64,000 bases of DNA from JBDNJM01 sp041687755 (GTDB lineage Bacteria; Planctomycetota; UBA1135; GCA-002686595), in NCBI GenBank assembly GCA_041687755.1, contig JBDNJM010000023.1:1-64000 (forward strand). The letters run 5' to 3'. Position numbers and translations under genes: made by a program. Below, one piece after another: positions 36,707-45,794 of the stretch. Within the stretch, counting starts at the first letter, position 1; every line of letters starts with the position of its first letter. The notes beneath the pieces are model-generated. The model saw only the letters and a list, made by a program, of their open reading frames with translations, had not been told where the DNA came from and ran no database searches.

Positions 36707-39127
36707 TCAGTCCTCGATGTAGCCGGCCGCGCGGAGCGCGTCGATCTGGAGATCGCTCATGCCCTGCACTTCGGCATCGATCTCCTGCTCGACCCGATCG
36801 TCGTCTGCACGCTTGAGCTCGGCAGCCAGGGCCGCGAGTAGCGGGGCGTGCATGTCCGTGGCTGCTGGCCACAGATCGTTGAGTTCGTACAGGTCCTGAC
36901 TCGAACGGTAGAGCTCGAACGAGTTCACGGGAAGCCGCTCCGCGAGCCAGAGCTTCAGCTGCTGCTCACCGCCGAACTTGGCCACAATTTCGTCGTAGCG
37001 CTGCTTCGTCAACGGCCGACCGACCAGCTCTGGCAAGTGCTTCTTCATCCAGTCGCTCTCGAGGCCCGGGATCGTCATGCGTGCGGCGGGATGACCTGAC
37101 CGGAGGTCGTGGACGACGAGGCGGTAGTCACCGACCCGGACCGCGGCATGGTCCAGGATTCCCTCCGTCGTCAGCACGGGAACCTGCTCGAGGTCCTCGC
37201 CTCGGAGGGCGGGAGCCAGGCTGCGTCCGTGGAAGCGGTCCGGATCCGCGTCGATATCGGTGAGATCTAGCAGCGTCGGGACCAGGTCCACGAGCTGCAC
37301 AGGAGTAGCGATGCGCCTGCCTCCGCTCTCGCCGCCGGGGAGCTTGATGAGCAGCGGGATATGGATCGAGGGAGCGTCGGAGACGCCGTGGTTGAAGAAC
37401 GAGTCTCCGTCGACCATGGTCTCGCCGTGGTCGGCGGTGACCACGATCAGCGCCTCGTCGAACAGCTCCCGTTCGCGCAGCGCGTCGAAGAGGATGCCGA
37501 GCTTGTGGTCGACCTCGGCGATGCCTCCGTCGTACAGGTCGAGCAGCCGCCTGGCGGAGACCCGTTCATGCTCGTCGACCTTGCCGTCCACGTAGTTCGG
37601 AACAGCACCCCGAGCGAAGACGAGTCCTCCGCCCAGCACCCGGTCGGGGACTTGGATGCTCGACGGAAAGGCGGCTACCTTCTCGACCCACTTGGCCGGA
37701 GGGGCGTAAGGGGCGTGCACGTCGAAGCTGTGGAGGGTGGCGAAGAACGGCCGCTCTGCGGCTCCCGCATCGAGCCAGTCCAGGAAGTCTTGAGTCACCA
37801 GCTCGATCCCCCCGGTCCTGTCGGGAGGGAGAATCTCGGACGCCTTGCTGGAGAACTTGTCGTAGCCCTGCTGGATGCCAAACGTCTCGGTCAGCCAAGG
37901 ATTGTCAAAGTGGGCGAAGGTGCTCCATCCGCCGGCGCGAAACGACTCGGCGAGGGTCGTTCGCTGGCGGGACAGTTGGTGCTGTTCCCAGAGCTCCGCA
38001 CGCCGGCCGACGATGGCACTTGTGTCGGGCTTGTGAGATCGCGGGTAGAGCCCGGTCAGCATCGATTGGAAGCTAGGCAGGGTCCAAGAAGAGTTCGCGT
38101 AGGTGGTCTCGAACACCACGGAGCTCTCCGCTAGCTCGTCCAGGACTGGCGTTGTCGGTCTGGAGTACCCGTACAGCGACATGTTCCGTGCCGACAGCGT
38201 GTCGATCACGATCAAGATGACGGGCGGACGATCCCTGGTATCGGCATCCATAATCTCGAGGCGCTCGAGCTTCACTGAGGCTCCCTCCGAACCCTCGAGT
38301 GCCAGGCTCAGTAGGAGCTCTCCCTCGAGGCCTTCAGGCAGCGGGAGCTCGGTTCCGAGCGCAGCATCGGAGTCGAAGTCTTCCCACATCTCCCACGCGG
38401 GCCCTGCCGCGTCGGATGCGGAGTCGTTCGGGGCCACTCGCAGGTTGAGTCGAGCCTCACCGGACCAGCGGCCCGCGAGGCCGATCCGGTCGCCGCTGCC
38501 CGCACAGATCAGGTACTCGACCGAGGTACCCGGCTGCATCTCGATCGTCTCTGCGAGCGGGTCGGTAAGGACTCGGGCGCCGGCACCGTACGCGACCCTG
38601 CCCATGAGAAACTTGACGTCCTCCGGTGCGGGCTCGCCATCCACGAGGCAGGCCACCTCGAACCGGTTCTTGCCCGGCAACCAGAGCACCGCGGGAGCCT
38701 CGACCTCAAGGGTCTGGAGGTTGGTGGGGAGCTCAAACGTGCCCGCTACGCCGTCGTTGACCAGCAATTGGACGGAGACGCCCTTCGGCGTGGATTCTGC
38801 AGCCGAGAGTTCGACCTCGAGGCGGCGATCACGGGGTTCGAGAGTCTGGAGAAGCACGCCGGCCCGCGGGCCCCTCGAGGTAACCGTAGGCGGCCTGTCG
38901 GCGTCCGTTGTCCACTCTTCCCAGGGGCCGATGGTCGCGGAGCCCCACTGGTGTTCGGGATGGGGCTGCACGACACCGATTTCCTCCCGGAGTCGGTCAG
39001 GATGGCGCGAGAGCAAGTGGTTCGAGGTGCCCGGCCGCAGCTCGGATTCGGCTGGACCAGCGGGTGCACATCCAAAGGTCCAGATTCCCGCTGCTGCCAG
39101 TGCACACGCCAGAAGTGTTTGCCGCAT
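36707..39127 (-). CDS. sulfatase-like lipoprotein (alkaline phosphatase superfamily)
   Basis: Predicted 806 residues from ATG 39127. Lipoprotein signal (IWTFGC-A), then ~290 residues of beta-rich sequence, then a sulfatase-like domain starting ILIVIDTLSARNMSLYGYSRPT. Conserved metal/active-site motifs FDVHAPY and VTADHGE are present. The nucleophile position reads SSWTLPSFQSMLTG: a Thr stands where sulfatases have the Cys/Ser that becomes formylglycine, so phosphatase- or transferase-type chemistry with Thr is likelier than sulfatase. A paralogue ends the same cluster (45795-47462). Confidence 0.8.
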   Translation of the reverse strand: MRQTLLACALAAAGIWTFGCAPAGPAESELRPGTSNHLLSRHPDRLREEIGVVQPHPEHQWGSATIGPWEEWTTDADRPPTVTSRGPRAGVLLQTLEPRDRRLEVELSAAESTPKGVSVQLLVNDGVAGTFELPTNLQTLEVEAPAVLWLPGKNRFEVACLVDGEPAPEDVKFLMGRVAYGAGARVLTDPLAETIEMQPGTSVEYLICAGSGDRIGLAGRWSGEARLNLRVAPNDSASDAAGPAWEMWEDFDSDAALGTELPLPEGLEGELLLSLALEGSEGASVKLERLEIMDADTRDRPPVILIVIDTLSARNMSLYGYSRPTTPVLDELAESSVVFETTYANSSWTLPSFQSMLTGLYPRSHKPDTSAIVGRRAELWEQHQLSRQRTTLAESFRAGGWSTFAHFDNPWLTETFGIQQGYDKFSSKASEILPPDRTGGIELVTQDFLDWLDAGAAERPFFATLHSFDVHAPYAPPAKWVEKVAAFPSSIQVPDRVLGGGLVFARGAVPNYVDGKVDEHERVSARRLLDLYDGGIAEVDHKLGILFDALRERELFDEALIVVTADHGETMVDGDSFFNHGVSDAPSIHIPLLIKLPGGESGGRRIATPVQLVDLVPTLLDLTDIDADPDRFHGRSLAPALRGEDLEQVPVLTTEGILDHAAVRVGDYRLVVHDLRSGHPAARMTIPGLESDWMKKHLPELVGRPLTKQRYDEIVAKFGGEQQLKLWLAERLPVNSFELYRSSQDLYELNDLWPAATDMHAPLLAALAAELKRADDDRVEQEIDAEVQGMSDLQIDALRAAGYIED

Positions 39128-39307
39128 CCTGCACAGAATAGTTCAAACGATGCGTTTCACAGGGCAGCGGGCAAGTTTGCTGATGGTGAAGTCGCCGGCC
39201 AGGAGCAAAGTGGCAGGAGCACGCAGCCTCGGGGTCAGTGCCGGGCCTGGGCAGGCCGGCGCCTGATCGTCCGGGAAGCTAGGCGGGAGTTCCTGCTGAC
39301 GCAGCAC

Positions 39308-40770
39308 CTAGAGCATATTGAGCAAGCCCTTGCCGGTCGGATTGTTCAGGGTCGAAACGGCCGCGCTGTAGTTCACATCGATGCGCAGGCCTGCGTTCCA
39401 GGGCAGCGGGGCGCGGTCGGCGACCAGCCCGAGGGCGGCGGCCGCGAAGGCTCGACCGAGGTCGGTCAGCTGCTTGTCGTTCAGTATTTGGACCAGCGGC
39501 TGGACCGTGCGGCGATCGCCGATCAGCCCTAGGGCGTTGGCGGCGGCCGCCTGGACGGCGGTCGAGCGGCTCCCGCCCAGCTGCTCCGCCAGGAGGGGCG
39601 CCAGGTTCTTGTCGCCGAGCAGCCCGAGGGCGGCGGAGGCCTGGCGCAGGAGGTCGGGGCGGTAGCTGGAACATTCGACAATTTTGCGCAGCTCCTCTTT
39701 CGAGCCATGCGCCTCGAGGAGCCCGAGCGCCAGGGCGATGTAGCCCTTGGCCGTGGGCTCGTGCGTGGTCTGCAGCAGCTCGGCCAGGACGCTGGTGGAT
39801 TCGGCGTTGCGGAAGATGCCGTTGGCGATGGCGAACGCGGCCAGATCGTCGACCGCGCGGGCCTTCGCGAGCGCGGTCTTTAGAGCTTCGGCAGCGCGGG
39901 GGAGGGCGGTCGAGTCGCCGCCGCGCTCCAGCAGGTCGCGGCGCAGCACGCCGAGCGCGATGGCGCTCCAGCGCTCCATGCCTCCGCGGCCCCGCTCGAG
40001 ATTCTCGAGCAGGTGCCCGACGAGCTGTTGGCGCACGGCCTCGTGCCCGCCGGCCGCTCCGTCGCGCGCGCCGATGCGGGCGATGGCGATCAGGGCGAAA
40101 CGCTCGACGAGCCGGTCGGCGTCGCGGCCTGTTCGCTCTCGCCGGCGCGGCCTGCGCCGATGCGCGCGATGGCGATCAAGGAGCCGGTGATGACGTTCGG
40201 GTCGCTCTCGGACTCCAGCAGCGCCAGCAGCGCCGGCAGCGCCGGCAACGCTTCATCGCGGATCTGTTCCGGGCTGGGGCGCAGGGTGTCGAGCTGCAGC
40301 TTCGCGCTGCCGCGGCCGGTGAAGAAACCCGCGTCGCCCGTCTCGACCGCTCCGGTCGAGTGGATGGCGCGCTTGATCTGCAGGTAGGGATCCTTGTGAA
40401 ACTCCCACCAGATCGCCCAGCTCGCGGGGTCTTTCGGCTGCTCACCGCCGGTCGTGGGGCCGGATCCCGGAGGGGGATTGCCCGGCCCGGCCGGCGTGTT
40501 GGGGCCGCCGGTCGTGGGCGGGGCCCCGGTCCCCGGACCGGCCGGCTTGGTCGGCCCCCCGGTGCCCGGCCCCCCGGTGCCCGGCCCCCCGGTGGTCGGG
40601 CCTGAGGGGCCGCCGGTGGACGGTGTGGAGGGCGGCGAGCTGGCGCCCGGGGGCACGGTGTCGCCGGGGCCGTCGTACGTCGGCGGTTGGAACACGCCGC
40701 CGTGTAGGACGACCGGGCTCGCGGCGGGCGCGAGGGCGAATAAGACGCCGAGGACCAGCGAATCGAGCAT
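39308..40770 (-). pseudogene. HEAT-repeat lipoprotein-like gene, internal deletion and frameshift
   Basis: ATG 40770 opens a secreted HEAT protein like the two paralogues downstream: signal peptide, Pro/Gly/Thr-rich linker, then KDPASWAIWWEFHKDPYL. The first frame ends at 40090; a second frame (39308 to about 40125) carries LVERFALIAIARIGAR and the C-terminal HEAT repeats through VDVNYSAAVSTLNNPTGKGLLNML. Compared with the paralogue at 41103, about 250 residues between two IAIARIG-like motifs are missing and the frames are out of register. Recombination between repeats probably caused this. Confidence 0.75.
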
Positions 40771-41102
40771 GGCAAGGAAAGGCTTAATGGAGAGCGGTAG
40801 GTGGCGAACGAGCATTGCGAGCACTCGCACCGACACCTTCCTCGTACCCGTTCAGCAGCCCGCGGCAACCCCGCTCCCCGACCGACGTCCAAGGAACCCT
40901 GGTCAGGGGCCTCTCGGCGCCTGTCTGGCCAAGGGTTGCCCCGTGGGCTCCGTGCCCGGCCGCGTGGCGCCGCCGGCGCGGCGAGCCGCTCCAGGCGCCG
41001 CTCACTGTGCCACTCTTCGGGCGACTCTTCGGGCCACTCTTCACGCCACTTTTCGGGCCGCGTGCTGCTCTCCCGTTCAGAGTCGCGGACCGTTCTCCCT
41101 GC

Positions 41103-43076
41103 TCAGAGCAGGTTCAGGATCCCGTTGCCGGTCGGCGAGTTCAGGGAGTCGACCGTCGCCGAGTAGTTGGTGTCGACGCTGTAGCGGGCCGTCCAGGGCA
41201 GCAGCCGACGATCGGCGACGAGCCCCAACGCGACCGCCGCGAAGGCGCGCGACAGGTCGCAGCCGCTCTCGTCCTGGAGCATCTCGATCAACGGCTCGAC
41301 GGCGCGGCGATCGCCGATCAGCCCCAGGGCGTTGGCGGCGGCGGCCTGGATCGCGATCGAGGAGCTGCCGCCGATCCGTTCGGCCAGCACCATGCTGATG
41401 CTCTTGTCGCCCATGAGGGCGAGGGCGGTGGCCGTCTGGCGCAGCAGCTCCGGCCGGTACTCGGACTCGACGGCGATTTTTCGCAGCCGTTCGACGAGCG
41501 CGTCGTGGCGCAGCAAGCCGACGGCGACCAGCACGTGCCCGCGGGCGGTCGGCTCGTTCACACGATCGAGCTGTTCCTCCACGAGCGGGCGCGCTTCCGC
41601 GTGGCCGTGGATCCCGTTCGCGATCGCGAACGCAGCGATCTGATCGGTGGCGCGCGCGTCCCTAAGGGCCTCGAGCAGCGCCTCGGAGCCACGCTCGAGC
41701 CCGACGGTGCTGCCGCCGGCGATGAGCGTGTCGCGCTGCAGCACGCCGAGCGCGAGCGCGGCCCACTGCTCGATGCCGCCGCTGCCGTGCTCGAGGCGTC
41801 GCAGGAGGTGCGTGAGGATCGCCGGTCGGCCGCCGGCCAGGCCTTCGCCGTAGCCGGGATTGGCGCCGATCCGGCCGAGGCTGATCAGGGCGAAGCGCTC
41901 GACGAGTCGGTCGGGGTCCTGCAGTTCGATCAGCCGTTCGCGTATGCGTTGATCGACGCGATCTCCGTCGGAGTCCCCGATCCGACCGAGGGCCTGGGCG
42001 GCGCTCTGGCGCAGCTCGGCGAGGTTGTCGGAGCTGCGTCGAGGATCCAGCATCGAGAGCAGTGCTTCGGCCAAGCGCAGGCGTGCACCCTCGAGGCGAT
42101 CGGGGTTCACCTCTGTGCGGCTCAACGCGATCAGCCGCGCTGCGGCGATGGGGGCGTGGGCGCGGATGAGCGGGTCGAGCTTCGCGTTCTCGATCAGGCC
42201 GACTTGCAGCTCGATCTGGGCCTCGAGCGAGCTCCAGGCGGGCAGGTCGTCGTCGAACTCCGCGCCGAGCGCGATCGGCGGGAGCGGCGCTTGGCCGAGC
42301 GCGCTGACGATCGCGATCGCCAGGTCGGGCTGGGCCGCCTTCAGGGCCTTCGGAAGCGCGCTGCAGAGCTGAGCGCAGAGCTCGCGCCGCAGGGGTACGT
42401 ACTCCGTCTCGCTAGCGATCAGGCCGAGCCCGTACGCGGCGAACGTGCGCGTGCGCGGGTCCACCTTGGGCAGACCGGAGGCCTTGCGCCCGATCTCGGT
42501 GTCGCGCAGCAGCCCGAACACCAGCGGGAGCGAGCGCTGCTCGCCGAACAGTCCGAGCGCGAGCGCCGCCGTCTCGCGCACCTCTTGGGTGCCGCCCCTC
42601 AGGTGCGGGAGCATCGGCTGCGTGGAACTTTGCGGGTCCGCGGGCTCGGCCTCGCCGATGCGGGCGAGCGCCAGCAGCGCGGCGGTGGCGGTGTCGCGGT
42701 TGTCCGCGGAGTCGAGCGCGCGCTCGAGGGCGGGCCGGATGAGGTTCTCGATCTGGCCGCGGTCCGGCAGCAGCGAGGCGTCGCCGCTCTTCGCGGAGCC
42801 GCGCCCGGTGAAGAAGCCGATGTCGCCGGTCACGGCCTCGTCGTCGGTCTGCACCGCGAGCCGCAGCTGCATGTACGGTGCCTTGTTGAACTCCCACCAC
42901 ACGGCCCAGTCGGCCAGGTCGGCGCTGGCGCGGCCCGTCGTCGTGCCCCCGGACTTGCCCGGGCCGCCCGTCGTCGGACCGCTGCCCCAGGTCGGGGGCA
43001 CGTACACACCGCCGTGGGCTGCGCACGGCTGAGCGAGAACAAAGCTGAGCAGGCAGGCGAGCGCGACTAGGAGCAT
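41103..43076 (-). CDS. secreted HEAT-repeat protein
   Basis: Predicted 657 residues from ATG 43076. Signal peptide (MLLVALACLLSFVLAQPCAA), the motif HGGVYVPP, a short Gly/Thr linker, then about fifteen helical repeats with HEAT/PBS-type signatures (ETAALALGLFGEQRSLPLV, FALISLGRIG, ALGLIGDRRAVEPLIEML). It ends with VDTNYSATVDSLNSPTGNGILNLL, conserved in all three paralogues. HEAT proteins serve as binding scaffolds. The cluster with two sulfatase-like lipoproteins suggests an extracytoplasmic complex. 40771-41102 holds only degenerate CTCTTCGGGC-type repeats. Confidence 0.8.
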   Translation of the reverse strand: MLLVALACLLSFVLAQPCAAHGGVYVPPTWGSGPTTGGPGKSGGTTTGRASADLADWAVWWEFNKAPYMQLRLAVQTDDEAVTGDIGFFTGRGSAKSGDASLLPDRGQIENLIRPALERALDSADNRDTATAALLALARIGEAEPADPQSSTQPMLPHLRGGTQEVRETAALALGLFGEQRSLPLVFGLLRDTEIGRKASGLPKVDPRTRTFAAYGLGLIASETEYVPLRRELCAQLCSALPKALKAAQPDLAIAIVSALGQAPLPPIALGAEFDDDLPAWSSLEAQIELQVGLIENAKLDPLIRAHAPIAAARLIALSRTEVNPDRLEGARLRLAEALLSMLDPRRSSDNLAELRQSAAQALGRIGDSDGDRVDQRIRERLIELQDPDRLVERFALISLGRIGANPGYGEGLAGGRPAILTHLLRRLEHGSGGIEQWAALALGVLQRDTLIAGGSTVGLERGSEALLEALRDARATDQIAAFAIANGIHGHAEARPLVEEQLDRVNEPTARGHVLVAVGLLRHDALVERLRKIAVESEYRPELLRQTATALALMGDKSISMVLAERIGGSSSIAIQAAAANALGLIGDRRAVEPLIEMLQDESGCDLSRAFAAVALGLVADRRLLPWTARYSVDTNYSATVDSLNSPTGNGILNLL

Positions 43077-43290
43077 GGGGCTGCGGGGCGAAGAGAGCGG
43101 GGTGGGGCTCCTCGCCGGCAAGGGGCGGGCCGCTTCCGTTCTAACCGCCCGTCGGCGCGCGGCAACCGGGCGCGCGGCAGCCTGGGCTGGCGCGGGTTGT
43201 ACAGCGCCCTGCGGGGTGGCTCCCGACGCGTGGCTCCTGTCCGCGGGGCTTCTGCCGACAGAGCTTCTGCCGACGGGGCTTTTTCCTGCT

Positions 43291-43319
43291 GGGCCCCCAG
43301 CCGATACGACTGGGGGCCC
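43291..43319 (-). terminator. hairpin at the end of the third HEAT paralogue
   Basis: GGGCCCCCAG / CTGGGGGCCC stem of 10 bp with a nine-base loop, 15 bases past the stop at 43334. No U-tract. Confidence 0.6.
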
Positions 43320-43333
43320 GGGGTGTCGGTGCC

Positions 43334-45388
43334 CTACAGGATGTTCAGCAGGCCCGACCCGTCGAGCGAGCTGAGCGTGCCGGTTGCCGCGCGGTAGTTC
43401 ACGTCGATCGCTAGCTTGGCGTTCCACGGCAGCGCTTCCTTGTCCGCCACCAGCCCGAGCGCGACCGCCGCGAACCCGCGAGCCGTCTCGGTCAGGGTCT
43501 CGTCGGCGAGCATCTCGGCCAGCGGCTGGACCGCTCGCACGTCGCCGATGAAGCCGAGCGCCGAGGCGATCGCGGCCTGGGTGGACAGCGAGCTGGCCTC
43601 GCCGAGCAGCTTGACCAGGTCGTCGGCGACCGCGCGGTCGCCGAGCAGGCCGAGCGCGATCGCGGCCTGGCGCAGCATCTCCGGCTGGTACTCGGACTCC
43701 TGGATCATCTGCCGCAGGTCGTCCATCGCGCGGCGCTCGCCGAGCAGCCCGATGCCGAGGGCGAGGTAGCCGACCGCCGAGGGCTCAGAGGCCTCGCGCA
43801 TCCGCTTCAGCAGGACCGGGCCGGCCTCGGGGTCGCCCGCAAGGCCGCTCGCGATCGCGTAGGCGCCGACCTGGGCCTCGGCGGCGGAGGCGAGCTCGTC
43901 GAGCAGTGCCGAGCGCTCTGCGGCGGAAAGCACGGCGTCCGGCTCGACCTCGCGCTGCAGGAAGGCCTGCACGCCGAGGGTCATCGCGGCCCACTGGTCC
44001 GCGCCCGACTTGCCGCGCGAGATCTGTCGCAACAGGTGCTTCGCGATCTCCGCTCGTCCGGCGGCGGGCTGCTCGCCGGTGCCCGCCCGCGCCGCGATCT
44101 TGCCGAGCGCGAGCGTCGCGAAGCGCTCGACCTGGCGCTGGGCGTCGTCGCATTCGATCAGGACCTGGCGGATCTTGGCGTCGAGCACGTCCTCATCGGC
44201 GTCGCCCAGCTGGCCCAGCGCGAGGGCGGCGGACATGCGTAGCTCGGCCTGGGCGCTGGAGTTCTTGCGGTTGTCGAGCACGACCATCAGGCCGTCGGCG
44301 ACGCGCTGCTTGAGGTCGGCGTGCAGGCGCTCGTCGAGCCCCTCCAGGAGCCGGCCCGCCGCGACGGGCAGGTGCGCGCGCACGATGTAGTCGCGCCGCG
44401 ATTCGTGGAACAGGTCCATCAGAAAAGCGATCTGGGCCTCGCGACCGGACCAGGCCTGCTCGGCAGAGCCCGGGCTGAGCGGCGTCAGCCCGATGGAGGT
44501 CACCAGCCCGACGGCGAGATCGGGCAGCGCCTCGCGCTCGGCCGCCTCGAGGTTCTCCACGCAGAAGCGCACGATGCGCTGACGCAGGGCCTCGTCCGTC
44601 GCGCGGTGCCCGACGAGCCCGAGCCCGTGGGCGGCGAAGGCGCGGGTGGAGCTGTCGACCTCGGTCGAACCGACGGCCTCGCGACCTTCCTCCGAGTCCA
44701 GCGCGAGCGCCTCGAGCAGCGCGATCGAGTGCGGGCTGGCCAGGATTCCGAGGGCCAGGGCCGCAGTCTCGCGGATTTGCTGGGTGCCCGTCCTCAGCAG
44801 CGGTCGCAGCAGGGCTTCGGTCTCGGATTCGCCGCCCTCCCCGAGCCGCTCATCGCCGATCTTCGCGAGCGCGATCATGCAGCCGGTCACGATGTCGCGG
44901 TTGCTCGAGCTGGCCAGCGCGCTGCGCAGCACGGGAACGACCGTGTCGAAGACGATCTGATCGTTCGGTCGGGTGCGGTCGTTGACGATGCGCTTCGAGC
45001 CCTCGCCGAGCCACCAGCCTTCTTCACCCGTGGTCGGGGCCTGGGCGTGGATCGCGGCCTTGAGGTTAAGGAACGGATCCTTGTTCGTCTCCCACCAGAA
45101 GGTCCACTCGGCGAGGTCGGTGTCGGTCTGCCCGCCGGTGCCGGGGATGAGGCGGCCGTTGCCGGAGCCGTTGGGATTGGCTGGACTGCCGGTGGTCGGT
45201 CCATTGCCGTTGCCGGGGCCGCCGGGGCCGTTCGGATCGCCGCTGCTGGGCGGCGCGCCGTTGCCGCCGCCGGCGCCGGGCGGAACGGTGTCGCCGGGGC
45301 CGCGGTAGGTGCCACCGTGGGCGGCGAGGTGCGGAAGGCCGAGCAAGCAGACGGTCAGGCCGGCGGCTGCGAGGGTGCGGTAGTGCAT
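43334..45388 (-). CDS. secreted HEAT-repeat protein
   Basis: Predicted 684 residues from ATG 45388. Signal peptide, then HGGTYRGPGDTVPPG and a Gly/Asn/Pro linker with GPTTG, followed by an array of HEAT-type repeats (TAALALGILASPHSIALLEA, FATLALGKIAAR, LALGIGLLGERRAMDDL). Ends with VDVNYRAATGTLSSLDGSGLLNIL. It is the first of the three paralogues in transcription order, and lies 406 bases after the stop end of... the sulfatase-like gene in map order. 45389-45794 shows no gene, only a short GAGTTCGGAGGTGCC direct repeat at 45649. Confidence 0.8.
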   Translation of the reverse strand: MHYRTLAAAGLTVCLLGLPHLAAHGGTYRGPGDTVPPGAGGGNGAPPSSGDPNGPGGPGNGNGPTTGSPANPNGSGNGRLIPGTGGQTDTDLAEWTFWWETNKDPFLNLKAAIHAQAPTTGEEGWWLGEGSKRIVNDRTRPNDQIVFDTVVPVLRSALASSSNRDIVTGCMIALAKIGDERLGEGGESETEALLRPLLRTGTQQIRETAALALGILASPHSIALLEALALDSEEGREAVGSTEVDSSTRAFAAHGLGLVGHRATDEALRQRIVRFCVENLEAAEREALPDLAVGLVTSIGLTPLSPGSAEQAWSGREAQIAFLMDLFHESRRDYIVRAHLPVAAGRLLEGLDERLHADLKQRVADGLMVVLDNRKNSSAQAELRMSAALALGQLGDADEDVLDAKIRQVLIECDDAQRQVERFATLALGKIAARAGTGEQPAAGRAEIAKHLLRQISRGKSGADQWAAMTLGVQAFLQREVEPDAVLSAAERSALLDELASAAEAQVGAYAIASGLAGDPEAGPVLLKRMREASEPSAVGYLALGIGLLGERRAMDDLRQMIQESEYQPEMLRQAAIALGLLGDRAVADDLVKLLGEASSLSTQAAIASALGFIGDVRAVQPLAEMLADETLTETARGFAAVALGLVADKEALPWNAKLAIDVNYRAATGTLSSLDGSGLLNIL

Positions 45389-45794
45389 GGTTTCGTGCTG
45401 TTCTGTCCGCGGAGCCCCCTGGTCAAACGGGGGGGCTGCGCAAAGGGCTTTTGAGTCTCCTGGGAAGGGGTGCGCGCACCGAGGCCTCGACGTGAGTCCT
45501 CGCGCGAAAGGTCATTGCAAGCGGCGTGCCGGGCAGGCGAGCGAGCGTGGAAGAGCGCGCGTCGGGGTGTGCGGAGCGTGCGGCGTTACGCGGAGGGCAC
45601 GCGAGTGCCCGCGCTGGGTTCCGGAGGCGCTGGATTCCGGAGGGGCTGAGTTCGGAGGTGCCGAGTTCGGAGGTGCCGAGGAAGCCGCAGTCCGGGCCCG
45701 CGGTGCGGTGCGGGCGCTCCCCGCGGGCCCGCTGCTGGTGGGGGGACTACCGGAGCGAGGAACGCAGCGCTGCAGCCGACGACGGTGTGCGCGC

